Source of the DNA: Dyadobacter sp. CY343
GTDB lineage: Bacteria; Bacteroidota; Bacteroidia; Cytophagales; Spirosomataceae
NCBI RefSeq assembly: GCF_021390335.1
Contig: NZ_JAJUXK010000004.1
Span: 62,001 to 126,000 of the forward strand
Direction of reading: 5' to 3'
Length of the DNA stretch: 64,000 nucleotides
Shown here piece after piece: positions 24,216 through 33,385 of this stretch (its first letter is position 1; each line of letters begins with the position of its first letter). The position numbers and the translations under genes are program-made. The notes below the pieces were generated by a model. It did not search any database. It saw nothing but the letters and a program-made list of their open reading frames with translations, and was not told where the DNA came from.

Positions 24216-26597
24216 TTAAAATGTGTAGCGGAAATAGGGTACCGGGAAAAACCCCTGCTGATACTGGTTCGCCAGGCGATTGGTCCGCGGGTTATAGGTT
24301 TGCTGGAAGATGTTTTTGTTGGCCGATACATTCTGCAAATCCAGCGAAGCTTCAATCGTACTTTTCTTCATTTCTCTTCTGTATGAAAAGCGCAGATCTG
24401 TCCGGAAATAGGGATTCTGTTTAACCGAAAACGCCAGATTCTCGTCATAAACTGCTTCTTTCCTGAATTGCGACGCAGCCACGTTCAGCGGCGTGAAATA
24501 TTTGCCGCCTACCAGTGTAGTCCGGAGATTGAAGCCCAGCACTTGTTCCATGTTCTTCCCCATTTTAATCTCTTTTCCCGCCAGCAGGTTTACCACATAT
24601 CTCGTATTAAATGCCGTATTCCGCTCTACACCGTCGCTTCCCTTGTATTTTGAATCAAAAAGAGAACTTGTCAGGAGAAAATAGTAGTCCTGATCGAAAT
24701 ACCTTTCCAGCGTGAGCTCAATACCCATATTCCTGCCCGAACCTTTATTCACCAGACTATCCCGGTCAGTCGGACCAAAAGACGCGCCGGTATTGAGCGT
24801 CGAGTAGGTGGAAGTCCTCAACTCTACCGGCACATTGTTCAATATCTGATAATATGGTTCGATTTTTAGCATCAGATTCTCCGCCAGCCTGTTTTCGTAA
24901 CTCATTACAAAATGGTGGCTTTGGGTAAAGTCAAGGTTTCGGTTCGTCTGCACCGCGCCTTTTTCAGCTGGTGTTTCTATAAAATAAGTATATAAACTCT
25001 GCGTCTGGCTGTTCGATCCATACCCTATACTCAGCGATTGTCCACTTCCCAGCCCATATTGCAGGCCCGCCCGCGGTTCCAGGGCTATGCTGTTATTCAA
25101 ACTGAAATGCTGGAAATGCAGGCCGGTTGTGAGTAAAAGTCTGGGTGAAAAACGGTACCGCCATTGCGCGTAAGCCTGGGTCAGCACATTTTTTTCTCCA
25201 TTTACATTCACCCTGACACTATCCAGCGTACCGCCTTTGTGAATGGATTTGTTAAACAGATCAAAATCCAGCAAATCCACAGTGACACCGCCGTACAAGC
25301 TGCTTTTTGCATTCATTTTATGCCGCAGGTTAAGTACCGCCGAATATTTGGCAGTATTGTATTTTGACTCGCCGCTGGGGAATGCTTCACGCGTTGCAAT
25401 GCTGATCGAATCGCCGCTGAACTTTTCTCGCGTGGTACTCATTCCCAAAGTCAGCCGGGCGAAGGTTTTGGAAGAAATGTTATAATCGTACGCCAGCCCG
25501 GCGATATTGGTTTTGTAGGTCACACGGGTATTGCTGTTTTCGGTACCATATAAATTAGTGAGCGTAGTGTCCACCTCTGAGCCCAGAAAATCTACTTTAC
25601 TTCCACCCAAAATGCCGAAAAGTGTCAGCTTACCTTTTTGCCCGGTTGGTATTGTCACTTTAAAATTGAGATCCTGATAATCCGGCACCGCGCTTCCCGT
25701 ACCGAACTGAATGCCCAGCGCCTTGAACACGCCGAGTGTCGAATAGCGGTAATTGACCAAAAACGAAGCTTTTGAATTTTTAGAAAAAGGCCCTTCCGCG
25801 CCCGCTTCAAAACCATTAAACCCGATCTGGCCGACAAACTCGTGTTTTTGGTTGTTCCCTTCCCGCATCCGCAGATCAAAAACAGAAGACAATGCATTCC
25901 CATACTGCGCCGGGAAAGCGCTCGTCAGAAAATCGGATTTTGCGAGCACATTATTATTCAACATACTGATCGGTCCGCCGGTGGCCATAAATGAACCGAA
26001 GTGGCTTGGATTGGGGATATTCAATCCTTCCAGCTGCCAGAGCATGCCGGTCGGCGAGTTGCCTCTCACCACAATATCATTCCGAGAATCGTCGCCGGAA
26101 ACCACACCCGCGAAGTTGGCCGCCATTCTCGAAGGGTCGCCCAGTGAACCTGCGTAACGTTTGGTATCTTCAATATTGAAAGATCTGCCACTCACGAGGC
26201 TGAGTTCATTGTTGGTCTTGCTCTTGTCGTTGGTCCGGTCGGCGGTGACCACGATTTCATTCAGCGCCTGGATATTCTCCGTCATCGTCACATTCACGAC
26301 CACTTCCTTGCCAGAGGTAACCACCATGTTCGACAGCCGCTGCTCTTCATAACCCACCATCGTAATGCGGAAAGACTGCCGGCCGAGGGGAATGCCGGTA
26401 ATGCGAAAGTCGCCATTTACATCCGTAGTAGTACCCACCGGAGTTGCGCCGTCGGCTTGCAGCAATAAAATGGAAGCGCCGATCACAGGCGCATTGGAAA
26501 CTTCGTCGCGGATCACGCCGCGGACGGTTTGGGTACCCTGCTGCGCGGCAACGCTACCTGAAAGAAAGATTGTCAAGGCTAATAGTAATGCTTTCAT
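24216..26597 (-). CDS. TonB-dependent outer-membrane receptor with carboxypeptidase-like N-domain
   Basis: A 793-residue protein with a signal peptide (to S-V-A-A-Q). Residues about 22-105 are a CarboxypepD_reg-like domain (V-R-G-V-I-R-D-E-V-S-N-A-P-V-I-G-A-S). A plug domain follows with D-I-V-V-R-G-N-S-P-T-G-M-L-W-Q-L-E-G, then a long beta-barrel, ending P-V-P-Y-F-R-Y-T-F with the aromatic C-terminal residue needed for barrel assembly. It imports an unknown ligand across the outer membrane. There is no SusD gene beside it, so it is not a starch-type glycan system. Its position before a LytS/LytTR pair suggests that ligand uptake and signalling are co-expressed. Confidence 0.9.
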   Translation of the reverse strand: MKALLLALTIFLSGSVAAQQGTQTVRGVIRDEVSNAPVIGASILLLQADGATPVGTTTDVNGDFRITGIPLGRQSFRITMVGYEEQRLSNMVVTSGKEVVVNVTMTENIQALNEIVVTADRTNDKSKTNNELSLVSGRSFNIEDTKRYAGSLGDPSRMAANFAGVVSGDDSRNDIVVRGNSPTGMLWQLEGLNIPNPSHFGSFMATGGPISMLNNNVLAKSDFLTSAFPAQYGNALSSVFDLRMREGNNQKHEFVGQIGFNGFEAGAEGPFSKNSKASFLVNYRYSTLGVFKALGIQFGTGSAVPDYQDLNFKVTIPTGQKGKLTLFGILGGSKVDFLGSEVDTTLTNLYGTENSNTRVTYKTNIAGLAYDYNISSKTFARLTLGMSTTREKFSGDSISIATREAFPSGESKYNTAKYSAVLNLRHKMNAKSSLYGGVTVDLLDFDLFNKSIHKGGTLDSVRVNVNGEKNVLTQAYAQWRYRFSPRLLLTTGLHFQHFSLNNSIALEPRAGLQYGLGSGQSLSIGYGSNSQTQSLYTYFIETPAEKGAVQTNRNLDFTQSHHFVMSYENRLAENLMLKIEPYYQILNNVPVELRTSTYSTLNTGASFGPTDRDSLVNKGSGRNMGIELTLERYFDQDYYFLLTSSLFDSKYKGSDGVERNTAFNTRYVVNLLAGKEIKMGKNMEQVLGFNLRTTLVGGKYFTPLNVAASQFRKEAVYDENLAFSVKQNPYFRTDLRFSYRREMKKSTIEASLDLQNVSANKNIFQQTYNPRTNRLANQYQQGFFPVPYFRYTF

Positions 26598-26991
26598 GTC
26601 TGGATTTTTTGAAGGTCAATAACACGACAAAACTGCACAGCGCTTTAATGCTTTAAAATGCCAGCGTCGGCCAAATGTAAAAATGCCGGGGTGAAGCGAA
26701 GAAAAAAGACGCCGGAAAATCGGGTGTATAGATTAACTAACCCTTAATCCAGCGATAACACAGCCTTAACATTGCCGACTTACTTTTGCGGGCGTTAAAA
26801 ATGAGCACCAGCAATTGCACACGAAACCTGAACTCCATGCGTATACCGGCACACGGTAGCAGCGCCCCATTTAATTAATCCACCTAAACACCTTCTCTTG
26901 AATAACAAGTATCACCAGCCCGCCTGGTGTGTGAAGAAAATGCGCAACCCACAATTTTTAAAACAACGATTAAATTAACAACAAACACAAA
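26598..26991. other. Intergenic region, 394 bp, between divergent TonB receptor genes
   Basis: This holds the promoters of two divergent receptor genes. TACTTTTG at 26781-26788 on the plus strand matches the -7 consensus TAnnTTTG and would give the plus-strand receptor a leader of about 200 nt; no -33 TTTG is seen. I find no small gene, tRNA or strong hairpin. Confidence 0.45.
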
Positions 26992-29900
26992 ATGAATCGA
27001 TCAATTACAAGATGTATTGCATTGTTCGCCTTGCTTTTTTGCGCCTGCCTCACAGGTTTTGCGCAGGGTAATGAGGCAACAATTATCGGGAAAGTAACCG
27101 AAGTACAGGCAGGACCGATCCCTGGCGCGACCGTTCTGGTCAGAAATGAATCTACCGGTTTTCAGGCTGGTACTGTTACCGATGTCAATGGTGATTACGT
27201 CATCAAGCAGCTTCCATTGGGCTCACCTTACTCTATCACAGTTTCATTTGTAGGGTTTGGAGAACAAAAGAAAACGGGATATGCATTGAACCAGGGCGAT
27301 CAGCTGAGGTTGAACTTCGCAATGGAAAGCAGTGCAAATGAATTGCAAGCCGTTGACATTAAGGCGAACTCACTGAAAAACACGGTTGTTAGCCTTGGAG
27401 CGTCAACCGCTATTACTGCCAAAGACATTACCAAATTGCCGGTAAACGGACGGAATTTCACCTCGCTGATTGAACTTTCGCCATTGAGCAACGGTAACAG
27501 CCTTGGCGGGCAGCTGGGATCTTCTACCAACTATACAATTGATGGTATGACCTCGCGCAGTACCATTGCGGGTGGTGAAACCGGAGGTACCTACGCCATT
27601 TCAATGGAGGCGATCCGTGAATTCAAGGTGGTTACCAATGAATACGATGTTACACTCGGCCGCGCAGGTGGTGGAACGATCAGCACTGTAACCAAATCGG
27701 GTACAAACCAATTGACAGGTAGCGTATTTAACTTCATGCGTGCAGACTGGCTTTCAAGTGGTTATGATTTGAGAGGAAATAAAAGAACGCAGGATTTCTC
27801 GACTAATCAATTCGGTTTGTCGCTGGGTGGTGCATTGAAAAAAGACAAAGCGCACTTCTTTGTAGCCTGGGACCATCAGGCCGACTCACGTCCTCTTTTT
27901 ATCGCCAACCTGCAATCTGACGCAGACGTAGCGGCTAACCGCGTAACGCAGGAAACGCTGGATAACTTTCTGGATATTGCAAGATCAAAATACGGTGTTT
28001 CCAACAATCCGCAGTTTGGTTCATTTGGCAAGAAAAAAGGAACTGACGCAATTTTCGCAAGAATTGACTGGCAGTTGAATTCCAAAAACCTGCTGACGCT
28101 CCGCAATAACCTGATTAAGGAAAACGACAAGCTGTCGGAAGGTGACAATACGAGCATTAATGCATACGAATCTTATATCGACCGTGAGCGTTTCAACAAC
28201 AGCATCATGGCCTCCCTTCGTACGATCGTGAGCCCGAAATTAACGAACGAATTTAAAGTACAGCACCTTTATCAGTATGAGGCGGTAATCCCAAGCTCGG
28301 AGCTTCCTTCTGCCGGTATTCCACGTGCAATTGTTGAAAACATCAACTCGACGTCGGGAACAAACAACTATATCACCGCCATTCAAATCGGCGGTCAGCG
28401 TTTCTCACCTGAGTGGTTTAGAGGACAGGTTTACCAGGCGATGAACAATGTGTATTACAACACCGGCAAAATCAACTTTACATTTGGTATTGATGTCATG
28501 TTCAACCGCATGAAGTCGGTTTATGGTAGCGAAATGAACGGACGTTTCTATTTCACTGGTCTTGACAACTTTAACAACCAGACGCCTTACCGTTATGCCC
28601 GTGAGATCAATTTGAAGGACGACCCAAGCTCGATCGTCAATTCTCTGGCAACAGGTCTTTATGCACAAATGGATACCAAACTGGCGCGTGGTCTTGAAAT
28701 GGTGGCTGGTCTGCGTCTGGACAACACCCAATACCTGAACAAAGCGAATTTCAGCCAGGTCGTATTTGATGAGTTGAACCTGCGTACCGACAACAAGATC
28801 AATACAACGCAATTGCAGCCACGCGTACAATTTACGTGGGATGTAAATGAGCAAAGCAAAGACATTATCCGTTTCGGTGCGGGTATCTTCGGTTCGCAGC
28901 TGAACCCGTATTCGATGATCAACAACATGTTGTTTGACGGAACGAAAGTAGCAGCAGTTGAAATCCAGGGTGCATTGGTACCGAAACCTAACTTCCCGGG
29001 TTACCGTGAAGATCCTTCGACTGCACCAGGTGCTGATTTGTTTAATACGCCCGGCATCGAGCGTCTGATCACGATCAACATGAACAATGCCAATGCGAAA
29101 ATCCCTGTTCTTTACAAAACGAACTTCTCGTATAACCACTTCTTCAGCGATCGTCTGCGTATCGGTGTGAGCGGTTATGCTTCATGGGCGCGCAACAACT
29201 ATATGTATGTGGACCGCAACATGGTAGAAGATCCCTATTTCCGCATTGCAGAAGAAGCCAACCGTGGCGTATACGTTCCGGCTGACAAGATCAATGCTAA
29301 AAACGGAGCTACCAACTGGTTGGACAGCCGCAAGACGAAGCAAGTGGGTCGCGTGCTTGAACTGAATAGCATTGGTAAGAAAAACCAGCTTGCATTGGTA
29401 ATTGACGGTACTTACCGTTATTTCAAGGACGGACAGATCACTTTCTCGTATACCTGGAACGATTCAAAAGACAACACTTCGTACAACGGTAACGTAGCAA
29501 ACACGGCAACGCTTGATTTGATGGTGAATGACGATCCACGCGATCTGAGCCGCATTACTTATGCGAACAACCACTTCCGCAACAAAGTAGTATTCTACGG
29601 AACTGCGCCAAGCATCTGGGGCGTAACATTGGGTCTGCGTTACTCAGGTATCGGTGGAACGCGCTACTCGCTGGCTGTTAACGGTAACATGAATGGTGAC
29701 TTCGTTTCTTCAAACGACCTTCCATACATTTATGACCCAAACAGCCCTGAAACGCCACAAGTTGTTCGCGACGGTATCAATGCAATCCTGAACAATCCGG
29801 AAGCTGAGCAAAGCATCAAGGATTATCTGACGAGAGATATGGGTAAAATCGCCGAGCGTAACGGAGGTATCAACGGTTTCTACGGGGTGTTTGATCTGAG

Positions 29901-30150
29901 ATTGGCCAAGAAATTCAATTTCTACAAAAACCATGGTCTGGAAGCATCAGTTGACATTTTCAACGTAGCTAACCTGCTGAACAAAGACTGGGGTGTAGGA
30001 ACCAACCTAGGCAAGCAAAACCTTTACACCATCAGATCATTCGACGCAACTGCCAAAAGATACGGATACGGCATGAGCAACGGAACCGGTGTTTCCAGCT
30101 TAAATGGAAGCCCTTACCAGATCCAGATTGGCTTGCGGTATGCATTTTAA
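26992..30150 (+). CDS. Oar-like TonB-dependent receptor
   Basis: A 1052-residue outer-membrane protein. The signal peptide ends at G-F-A-Q (about residue 25). A carboxypeptidase-like regulatory domain follows (I-I-G-K-V-T-E-V-Q-A-G-P-I-P-G-A-T-V), then a plug domain (L-P-V-N-G-R-N-F-T-S-L-I-E-L-S-P) and V-T-K-S-G-T-N-Q-L-T-G-S-V-F-N-F, a segment typical of Oar/OmpA-type TonB receptors. The barrel ends I-Q-I-G-L-R-Y-A-F. Codon use is more uniform (GGT, CGT, AAC) than in neighbouring genes, which suggests high expression. It is followed after a low-complexity spacer by a phosphodiesterase gene in the same direction; the receptor may import a product of that enzyme, for example phosphate or nucleosides. 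Confidence 0.9.
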   Translation: MNRSITRCIALFALLFCACLTGFAQGNEATIIGKVTEVQAGPIPGATVLVRNESTGFQAGTVTDVNGDYVIKQLPLGSPYSITVSFVGFGEQKKTGYALNQGDQLRLNFAMESSANELQAVDIKANSLKNTVVSLGASTAITAKDITKLPVNGRNFTSLIELSPLSNGNSLGGQLGSSTNYTIDGMTSRSTIAGGETGGTYAISMEAIREFKVVTNEYDVTLGRAGGGTISTVTKSGTNQLTGSVFNFMRADWLSSGYDLRGNKRTQDFSTNQFGLSLGGALKKDKAHFFVAWDHQADSRPLFIANLQSDADVAANRVTQETLDNFLDIARSKYGVSNNPQFGSFGKKKGTDAIFARIDWQLNSKNLLTLRNNLIKENDKLSEGDNTSINAYESYIDRERFNNSIMASLRTIVSPKLTNEFKVQHLYQYEAVIPSSELPSAGIPRAIVENINSTSGTNNYITAIQIGGQRFSPEWFRGQVYQAMNNVYYNTGKINFTFGIDVMFNRMKSVYGSEMNGRFYFTGLDNFNNQTPYRYAREINLKDDPSSIVNSLATGLYAQMDTKLARGLEMVAGLRLDNTQYLNKANFSQVVFDELNLRTDNKINTTQLQPRVQFTWDVNEQSKDIIRFGAGIFGSQLNPYSMINNMLFDGTKVAAVEIQGALVPKPNFPGYREDPSTAPGADLFNTPGIERLITINMNNANAKIPVLYKTNFSYNHFFSDRLRIGVSGYASWARNNYMYVDRNMVEDPYFRIAEEANRGVYVPADKINAKNGATNWLDSRKTKQVGRVLELNSIGKKNQLALVIDGTYRYFKDGQITFSYTWNDSKDNTSYNGNVANTATLDLMVNDDPRDLSRITYANNHFRNKVVFYGTAPSIWGVTLGLRYSGIGGTRYSLAVNGNMNGDFVSSNDLPYIYDPNSPETPQVVRDGINAILNNPEAEQSIKDYLTRDMGKIAERNGGINGFYGVFDLRLAKKFNFYKNHGLEASVDIFNVANLLNKDWGVGTNLGKQNLYTIRSFDATAKRYGYGMSNGTGVSSLNGSPYQIQIGLRYAF

Positions 30151-30152
30151 TT

Positions 30153-30278
30153 AAGGGAGAAATGGGAGGAAAGGGAGGATGGAGGAAGGGAGAATGGAGA
30201 CAGGAAAAAATATTTCCTCCTTCCTCCGTTCCTCCTTCCTCCCTTTCCTCCCTTTCCTCCTTCCTCCCTTTCCTCCCC
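30153..30278. repeat. Homopurine/homopyrimidine inverted low-complexity repeat
   Basis: A G/A-only-like tract (30153-30210; units gggagga, ggaggaaggg) is followed by a T/C tract (30212-30278; units cctttcctcc, ttcctccttcc). The two halves are near-perfect reverse complements and could fold into a long hairpin or an H-DNA structure. It begins 3 bp after the stop of the TonB receptor and may act as a terminator or mRNA 3'-end stabiliser. Confidence 0.8.
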
Positions 30279-30279
30279 C

Positions 30280-30314
30280 ATTCAATCATTCAATCATTCA
30301 ATCATTCATTCATT
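30280..30314 (+). repeat. Short tandem repeat (ATTCAATC)3 + (ATTC)2
   Basis: Three exact copies of ATTCAATC (30280-30303) are followed by two ATTC units and ATT, directly before the ATG of the phosphodiesterase at 30320. It occupies the position of the promoter or leader. Confidence 0.85.
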
Positions 30315-30319
30315 AATTA

Positions 30320-31663
30320 ATGAAAAAACTCCTCACACTTCTCGGCATTGCTATTTCGCTGAATGCAACTGCCCAGGACTCCCACGTGGTACTGATCAGT
30401 ATCGATGGGCTTCGTCCTGAATTTTATAAAGACCCTAACTGGTCGATGGTGAACTTGCGGCAGGGAATGGAAACCGGCGCTTATTCCGACGGCGTTACCG
30501 GCGTTTTCCCGACAGTAACTTACCCTTCGCACACCACGATTATCACCGGAGTGAAGCCCCTCAAACACGGCGTACATTATAATACACCGCCCGAGCCGCT
30601 CGAAGTGACCGGAAAATGGATCTGGGATTACAGCACGATCAAAGTACCTACGATTTTCAGCGTGGCCAAAGAGAAAGGTTTGAAGACCGCCTCCGTGTTC
30701 TGGCCGGTTTCAGTAGGCAGCCCGGCTACTTACAATATCCCTGAGTATTGGTATTTGCCTGAGAAAAAAGGCGGGGACCGGATCATGATCAAGGCGCTTT
30801 CTGAACATGCTTCTCCCAAAGGTTTGTATGAAGAAGTGGAGCAGAATGCGACCGGCAAGATGGAAGAGATTGATTTTAACAGTGATTACCTGAGCGTGGA
30901 CGAGAATATGTCGCGCATCAGCGCCTACCTGATCCGTAAATACAAACCTTCTTTCCTGGCGGTACATTTGGTAGCGGTTGATCATTTTGAACACGAGCAA
31001 GGCCGCGAAGGTGACCAGGTAAGAGCCGCTTTGGCGAGTGTCGACAGAGGCATTAAAACGATCATTGAAGCGACTGAAAAAGCGGGTATCAGAGAAAAAA
31101 CGACTTTCATCATCACTGGTGATCACGGTTTTGTGGATATCCACACAGCGATCGCACCGAATGTGCTTTTGGCAAAAGCCGGCTTGTACGATCCTGCCAA
31201 CAAAGCAGCGTGGAAAGCTTATTTTCACGGCTCCGGCGGTTCTGCATTTTTACATTTGAAAGATAAAAATGATACTCAAACGCTGGAAAAAGTAAAGCAA
31301 ATTCTGAACGATCTGCCGGTGGGTCAAAAGAACTTTTTCGCTGTGAAAGACCGTGCGGCACTGGACGAAGTCGGCGCTGACCCGAATGCGGCACTGGCGC
31401 TGGCCCCGAGGCAGGGAATTACCGTCAGTGCAGCTGCCACCGGTGATTTCACGCGTGCATCGAGTGGCGGTACCCACGGCTTTTTCCCCGATTTCAAGGA
31501 AATACAAACTGGTTTTGTTGCTTTCGGAAAAGGGATCAAACCGGGCGCGGTGGTACCTGAAATGAGCTTGCAGGATATTGCCCCACTGGTCGCCAAGCTC
31601 CTGAATATCGAATTCCCGACCGCCGACGGCACATTGTATCCGGGGTTACTCACAAATAAATGA
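30320..31663 (+). CDS. Secreted alkaline-phosphatase-superfamily phosphodiesterase (NPP-like)
   Basis: A 447-residue exported protein (signal peptide to N-A-T-A-Q). Typical ectonucleotide pyrophosphatase/phosphodiesterase features are V-V-L-I-S-I-D-G-L-R-P-E-F with the first metal-binding Asp, V-F-P-T-V-T-Y-P-S-H-T-T-I-I-T-G with the nucleophilic Thr, and D-H-F-E-H-E-Q-G and T-G-D-H-G-F-V-D with further zinc ligands, then G-T-H-G-F near the end. It should hydrolyse phosphodiester or pyrophosphate bonds of nucleotides or lipids in the periplasm. It lies downstream of the Oar-like receptor and could feed it. The tandem repeat touching its start codon may affect expression. Confidence 0.9.
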   Translation: MKKLLTLLGIAISLNATAQDSHVVLISIDGLRPEFYKDPNWSMVNLRQGMETGAYSDGVTGVFPTVTYPSHTTIITGVKPLKHGVHYNTPPEPLEVTGKWIWDYSTIKVPTIFSVAKEKGLKTASVFWPVSVGSPATYNIPEYWYLPEKKGGDRIMIKALSEHASPKGLYEEVEQNATGKMEEIDFNSDYLSVDENMSRISAYLIRKYKPSFLAVHLVAVDHFEHEQGREGDQVRAALASVDRGIKTIIEATEKAGIREKTTFIITGDHGFVDIHTAIAPNVLLAKAGLYDPANKAAWKAYFHGSGGSAFLHLKDKNDTQTLEKVKQILNDLPVGQKNFFAVKDRAALDEVGADPNAALALAPRQGITVSAAATGDFTRASSGGTHGFFPDFKEIQTGFVAFGKGIKPGAVVPEMSLQDIAPLVAKLLNIEFPTADGTLYPGLLTNK

Positions 31664-31754
31664 GCGGCAATTACTGAAAAACAAGTAATTGTACGCTAGC
31701 AAAAAAGCTGTTCGCGTCATAGATTTACGTTTCGCGCTATTCCGAATCCGATCT

Positions 31755-32891
31755 ATGACCGAACAGTTTACTTCTAATCCCGCAGGCTGGTTCCACAAGT
31801 TCTGCGAAGCCTCTCTCGGCATCCTCGCCGTCACCGTCATTATCCAGATCCCGCTGGACATATTCACGTCGATCTGGGAATATCTCGGTGACTACGATAA
31901 ATATTACTTCATTATTCAGGCTGTTCTTCCGCTGATCGGTGGTGCGGTTTATGCCACGCTATGGCACGATCGCGAGCGCACGGGCCGCATTAATAGTGGC
32001 TGGCACCACGCGATATTACTGGGGATGCTGCGCTATTGGCTGGCCTACTCTATTTCAGTTTATGGTTTTGCCAAAATCCTCAAAACCCAGCTGCAATCGC
32101 CCGGTTACCGACTCGATATGCCTCTCGGCGACCTCAACGGATTTGCGTTGACCTGGTATTATTTCGGCTATTCCTACACGCTGGCAGTGATACTGGGTTT
32201 GTTTCAGGTAGGCGGATCGATATTGCTGCTCTTCCGCAGAACGACGCTGATCGGTGTGATGGTACTGTTGCCAGTGATGGTCAATATCGTGTTGATCAAC
32301 TTATTTTATGATATCGCCGCAGGCGCTTTTTTCAATTCCATTATCTATACACTCGGCCTCGTTTACCTGCTTTTTAATGATTTTGAAAAATTAAAAGCAG
32401 CATTCTGGGATCTGGTAGAGCGTTTCCCCACGATCGGAGGAAAGAACCAGTGGGCAAAAAACGGTTTGCGCTTCCTGGTGATAGCCGCCGCATTTGCAAC
32501 CATTTACCAATATTTATGGAATGACAAAACAGATAAGATATTGCTGGGAACATGGAAAGTGGAAAAGCTATTAAAAAACAGGCAACCTGTTACTGAAACT
32601 GCCTGGCTTAAAGATTCGACCGCCTGGAACAAGGTCTATTTTGCGAGCTGGAACGGCGCAGCATTCAGTCCCAATCCGTATCGGTACCTGCCGGCTGAGA
32701 GTTTGCGAGGATCTTATGAGTTTGACAGCCTGAAAAATGATATCCGATTCATTTTCCAAAATCCGGCAAAAAAAGGTGGAAAAGACGATACCCTCCATAT
32801 TGCAGTGACCAACCGGACGCAAAAATCCATGCACCTTCATTTCGTGATGGCGAGCGATACGGTCGATTTACAGCTGGCCCGATTGCGTTAG
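31755..32891 (+). CDS. Multi-spanning membrane protein, DoxX-like, unknown function
   Basis: A 378-residue protein from the ATG at 31755; an upstream in-frame TTG would add 22 basic residues and is less likely. The first 260 residues contain about seven hydrophobic segments (for example L-G-I-L-A-V-T-V-I-I-Q-I-P-L, Y-T-L-A-V-I-L-G-L-F-Q-V-G-G-S, G-V-M-V-L-L-P-V-M-V-N-I), arranged like DoxX-type membrane proteins. The C-terminal 120 residues are soluble, starting L-L-G-T-W-K-V-E-K-L-L, which resembles a lipocalin-like extracytoplasmic domain. The last bases overlap the convergent hypothetical gene by 4 bp. No function can be stated. Confidence 0.7.
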   Translation: MTEQFTSNPAGWFHKFCEASLGILAVTVIIQIPLDIFTSIWEYLGDYDKYYFIIQAVLPLIGGAVYATLWHDRERTGRINSGWHHAILLGMLRYWLAYSISVYGFAKILKTQLQSPGYRLDMPLGDLNGFALTWYYFGYSYTLAVILGLFQVGGSILLLFRRTTLIGVMVLLPVMVNIVLINLFYDIAAGAFFNSIIYTLGLVYLLFNDFEKLKAAFWDLVERFPTIGGKNQWAKNGLRFLVIAAAFATIYQYLWNDKTDKILLGTWKVEKLLKNRQPVTETAWLKDSTAWNKVYFASWNGAAFSPNPYRYLPAESLRGSYEFDSLKNDIRFIFQNPAKKGGKDDTLHIAVTNRTQKSMHLHFVMASDTVDLQLARLR

Positions 32892-33307
32892 GAAGTTTTG
32901 TAAAATGGGTCTACACAACGCAAAAGCTGCGGAGCGTCTATTTCAGGCGCTTCTATCTTTTCGTTAATAACACCATTGAAATGCAGGCGTGATAACCTGC
33001 TTTTACCCTGATACAGAAACGAAACGGCAGATCTGGGTTTGCCTGCATTGAAAACCTTCGAACCCGTTTCAGGATAGGCGGCTACCAGCTGGTTCAGCTG
33101 TCCGGGATCTGAGAATTCCAGACATTTCAGCGTGAACCGGTCCTCTTCCCCATCCCAGTTCAGGTACACCAGATAGGGTTCTGCGGGGTTTATTTTGAAG
33201 TAAAAATTAAAGCGCCGCTGTGTCGCCAGTTTGCCTCCAAGTTGGAGTTCCGTCGACTCGGAAAAGTAGGTTCTGATCCCGTCACGAAGATAAGTGAGTG
33301 CGTCCAT
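32888..33307 (-). CDS. Hypothetical cytosolic protein
   Basis: A 139-residue soluble protein without signal peptide or membrane segment. It shows alternating aromatic strands (R-R-F-N-F-Y-F-K-I-N, Y-L-V-Y-L-N-W-D-G-E-E-D-R-F-T) and ends in D-P-F-Y-K-T-S. I do not recognise a family. Its coding bias is in line with neighbours. It is convergent with the preceding membrane-protein gene (4-bp overlap) and divergent from the hydrolase at 33386. Confidence 0.6.
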   Translation of the reverse strand: MDALTYLRDGIRTYFSESTELQLGGKLATQRRFNFYFKINPAEPYLVYLNWDGEEDRFTLKCLEFSDPGQLNQLVAAYPETGSKVFNAGKPRSAVSFLYQGKSRLSRLHFNGVINEKIEAPEIDAPQLLRCVDPFYKTS

Positions 33308-33385
33308 TGTTAAAATATCAGTAGGTTAATAGGAGTGACTGCTTAAACAAATATAACCAAAGCTGCCCTCCTGCCCCCTGCCGTG

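Noticed and set aside
28405..29139. 244-residue open frame antisense to the Oar-like TonB receptor
   Set aside because: It is the complement of a well-conserved barrel region with strong coding bias on the plus strand, and it shows no recognisable domain.
30280..30314. Tandem repeat considered as a CRISPR-like array
   Set aside because: Units are only 8 bp with no spacers, and no cas genes are present.
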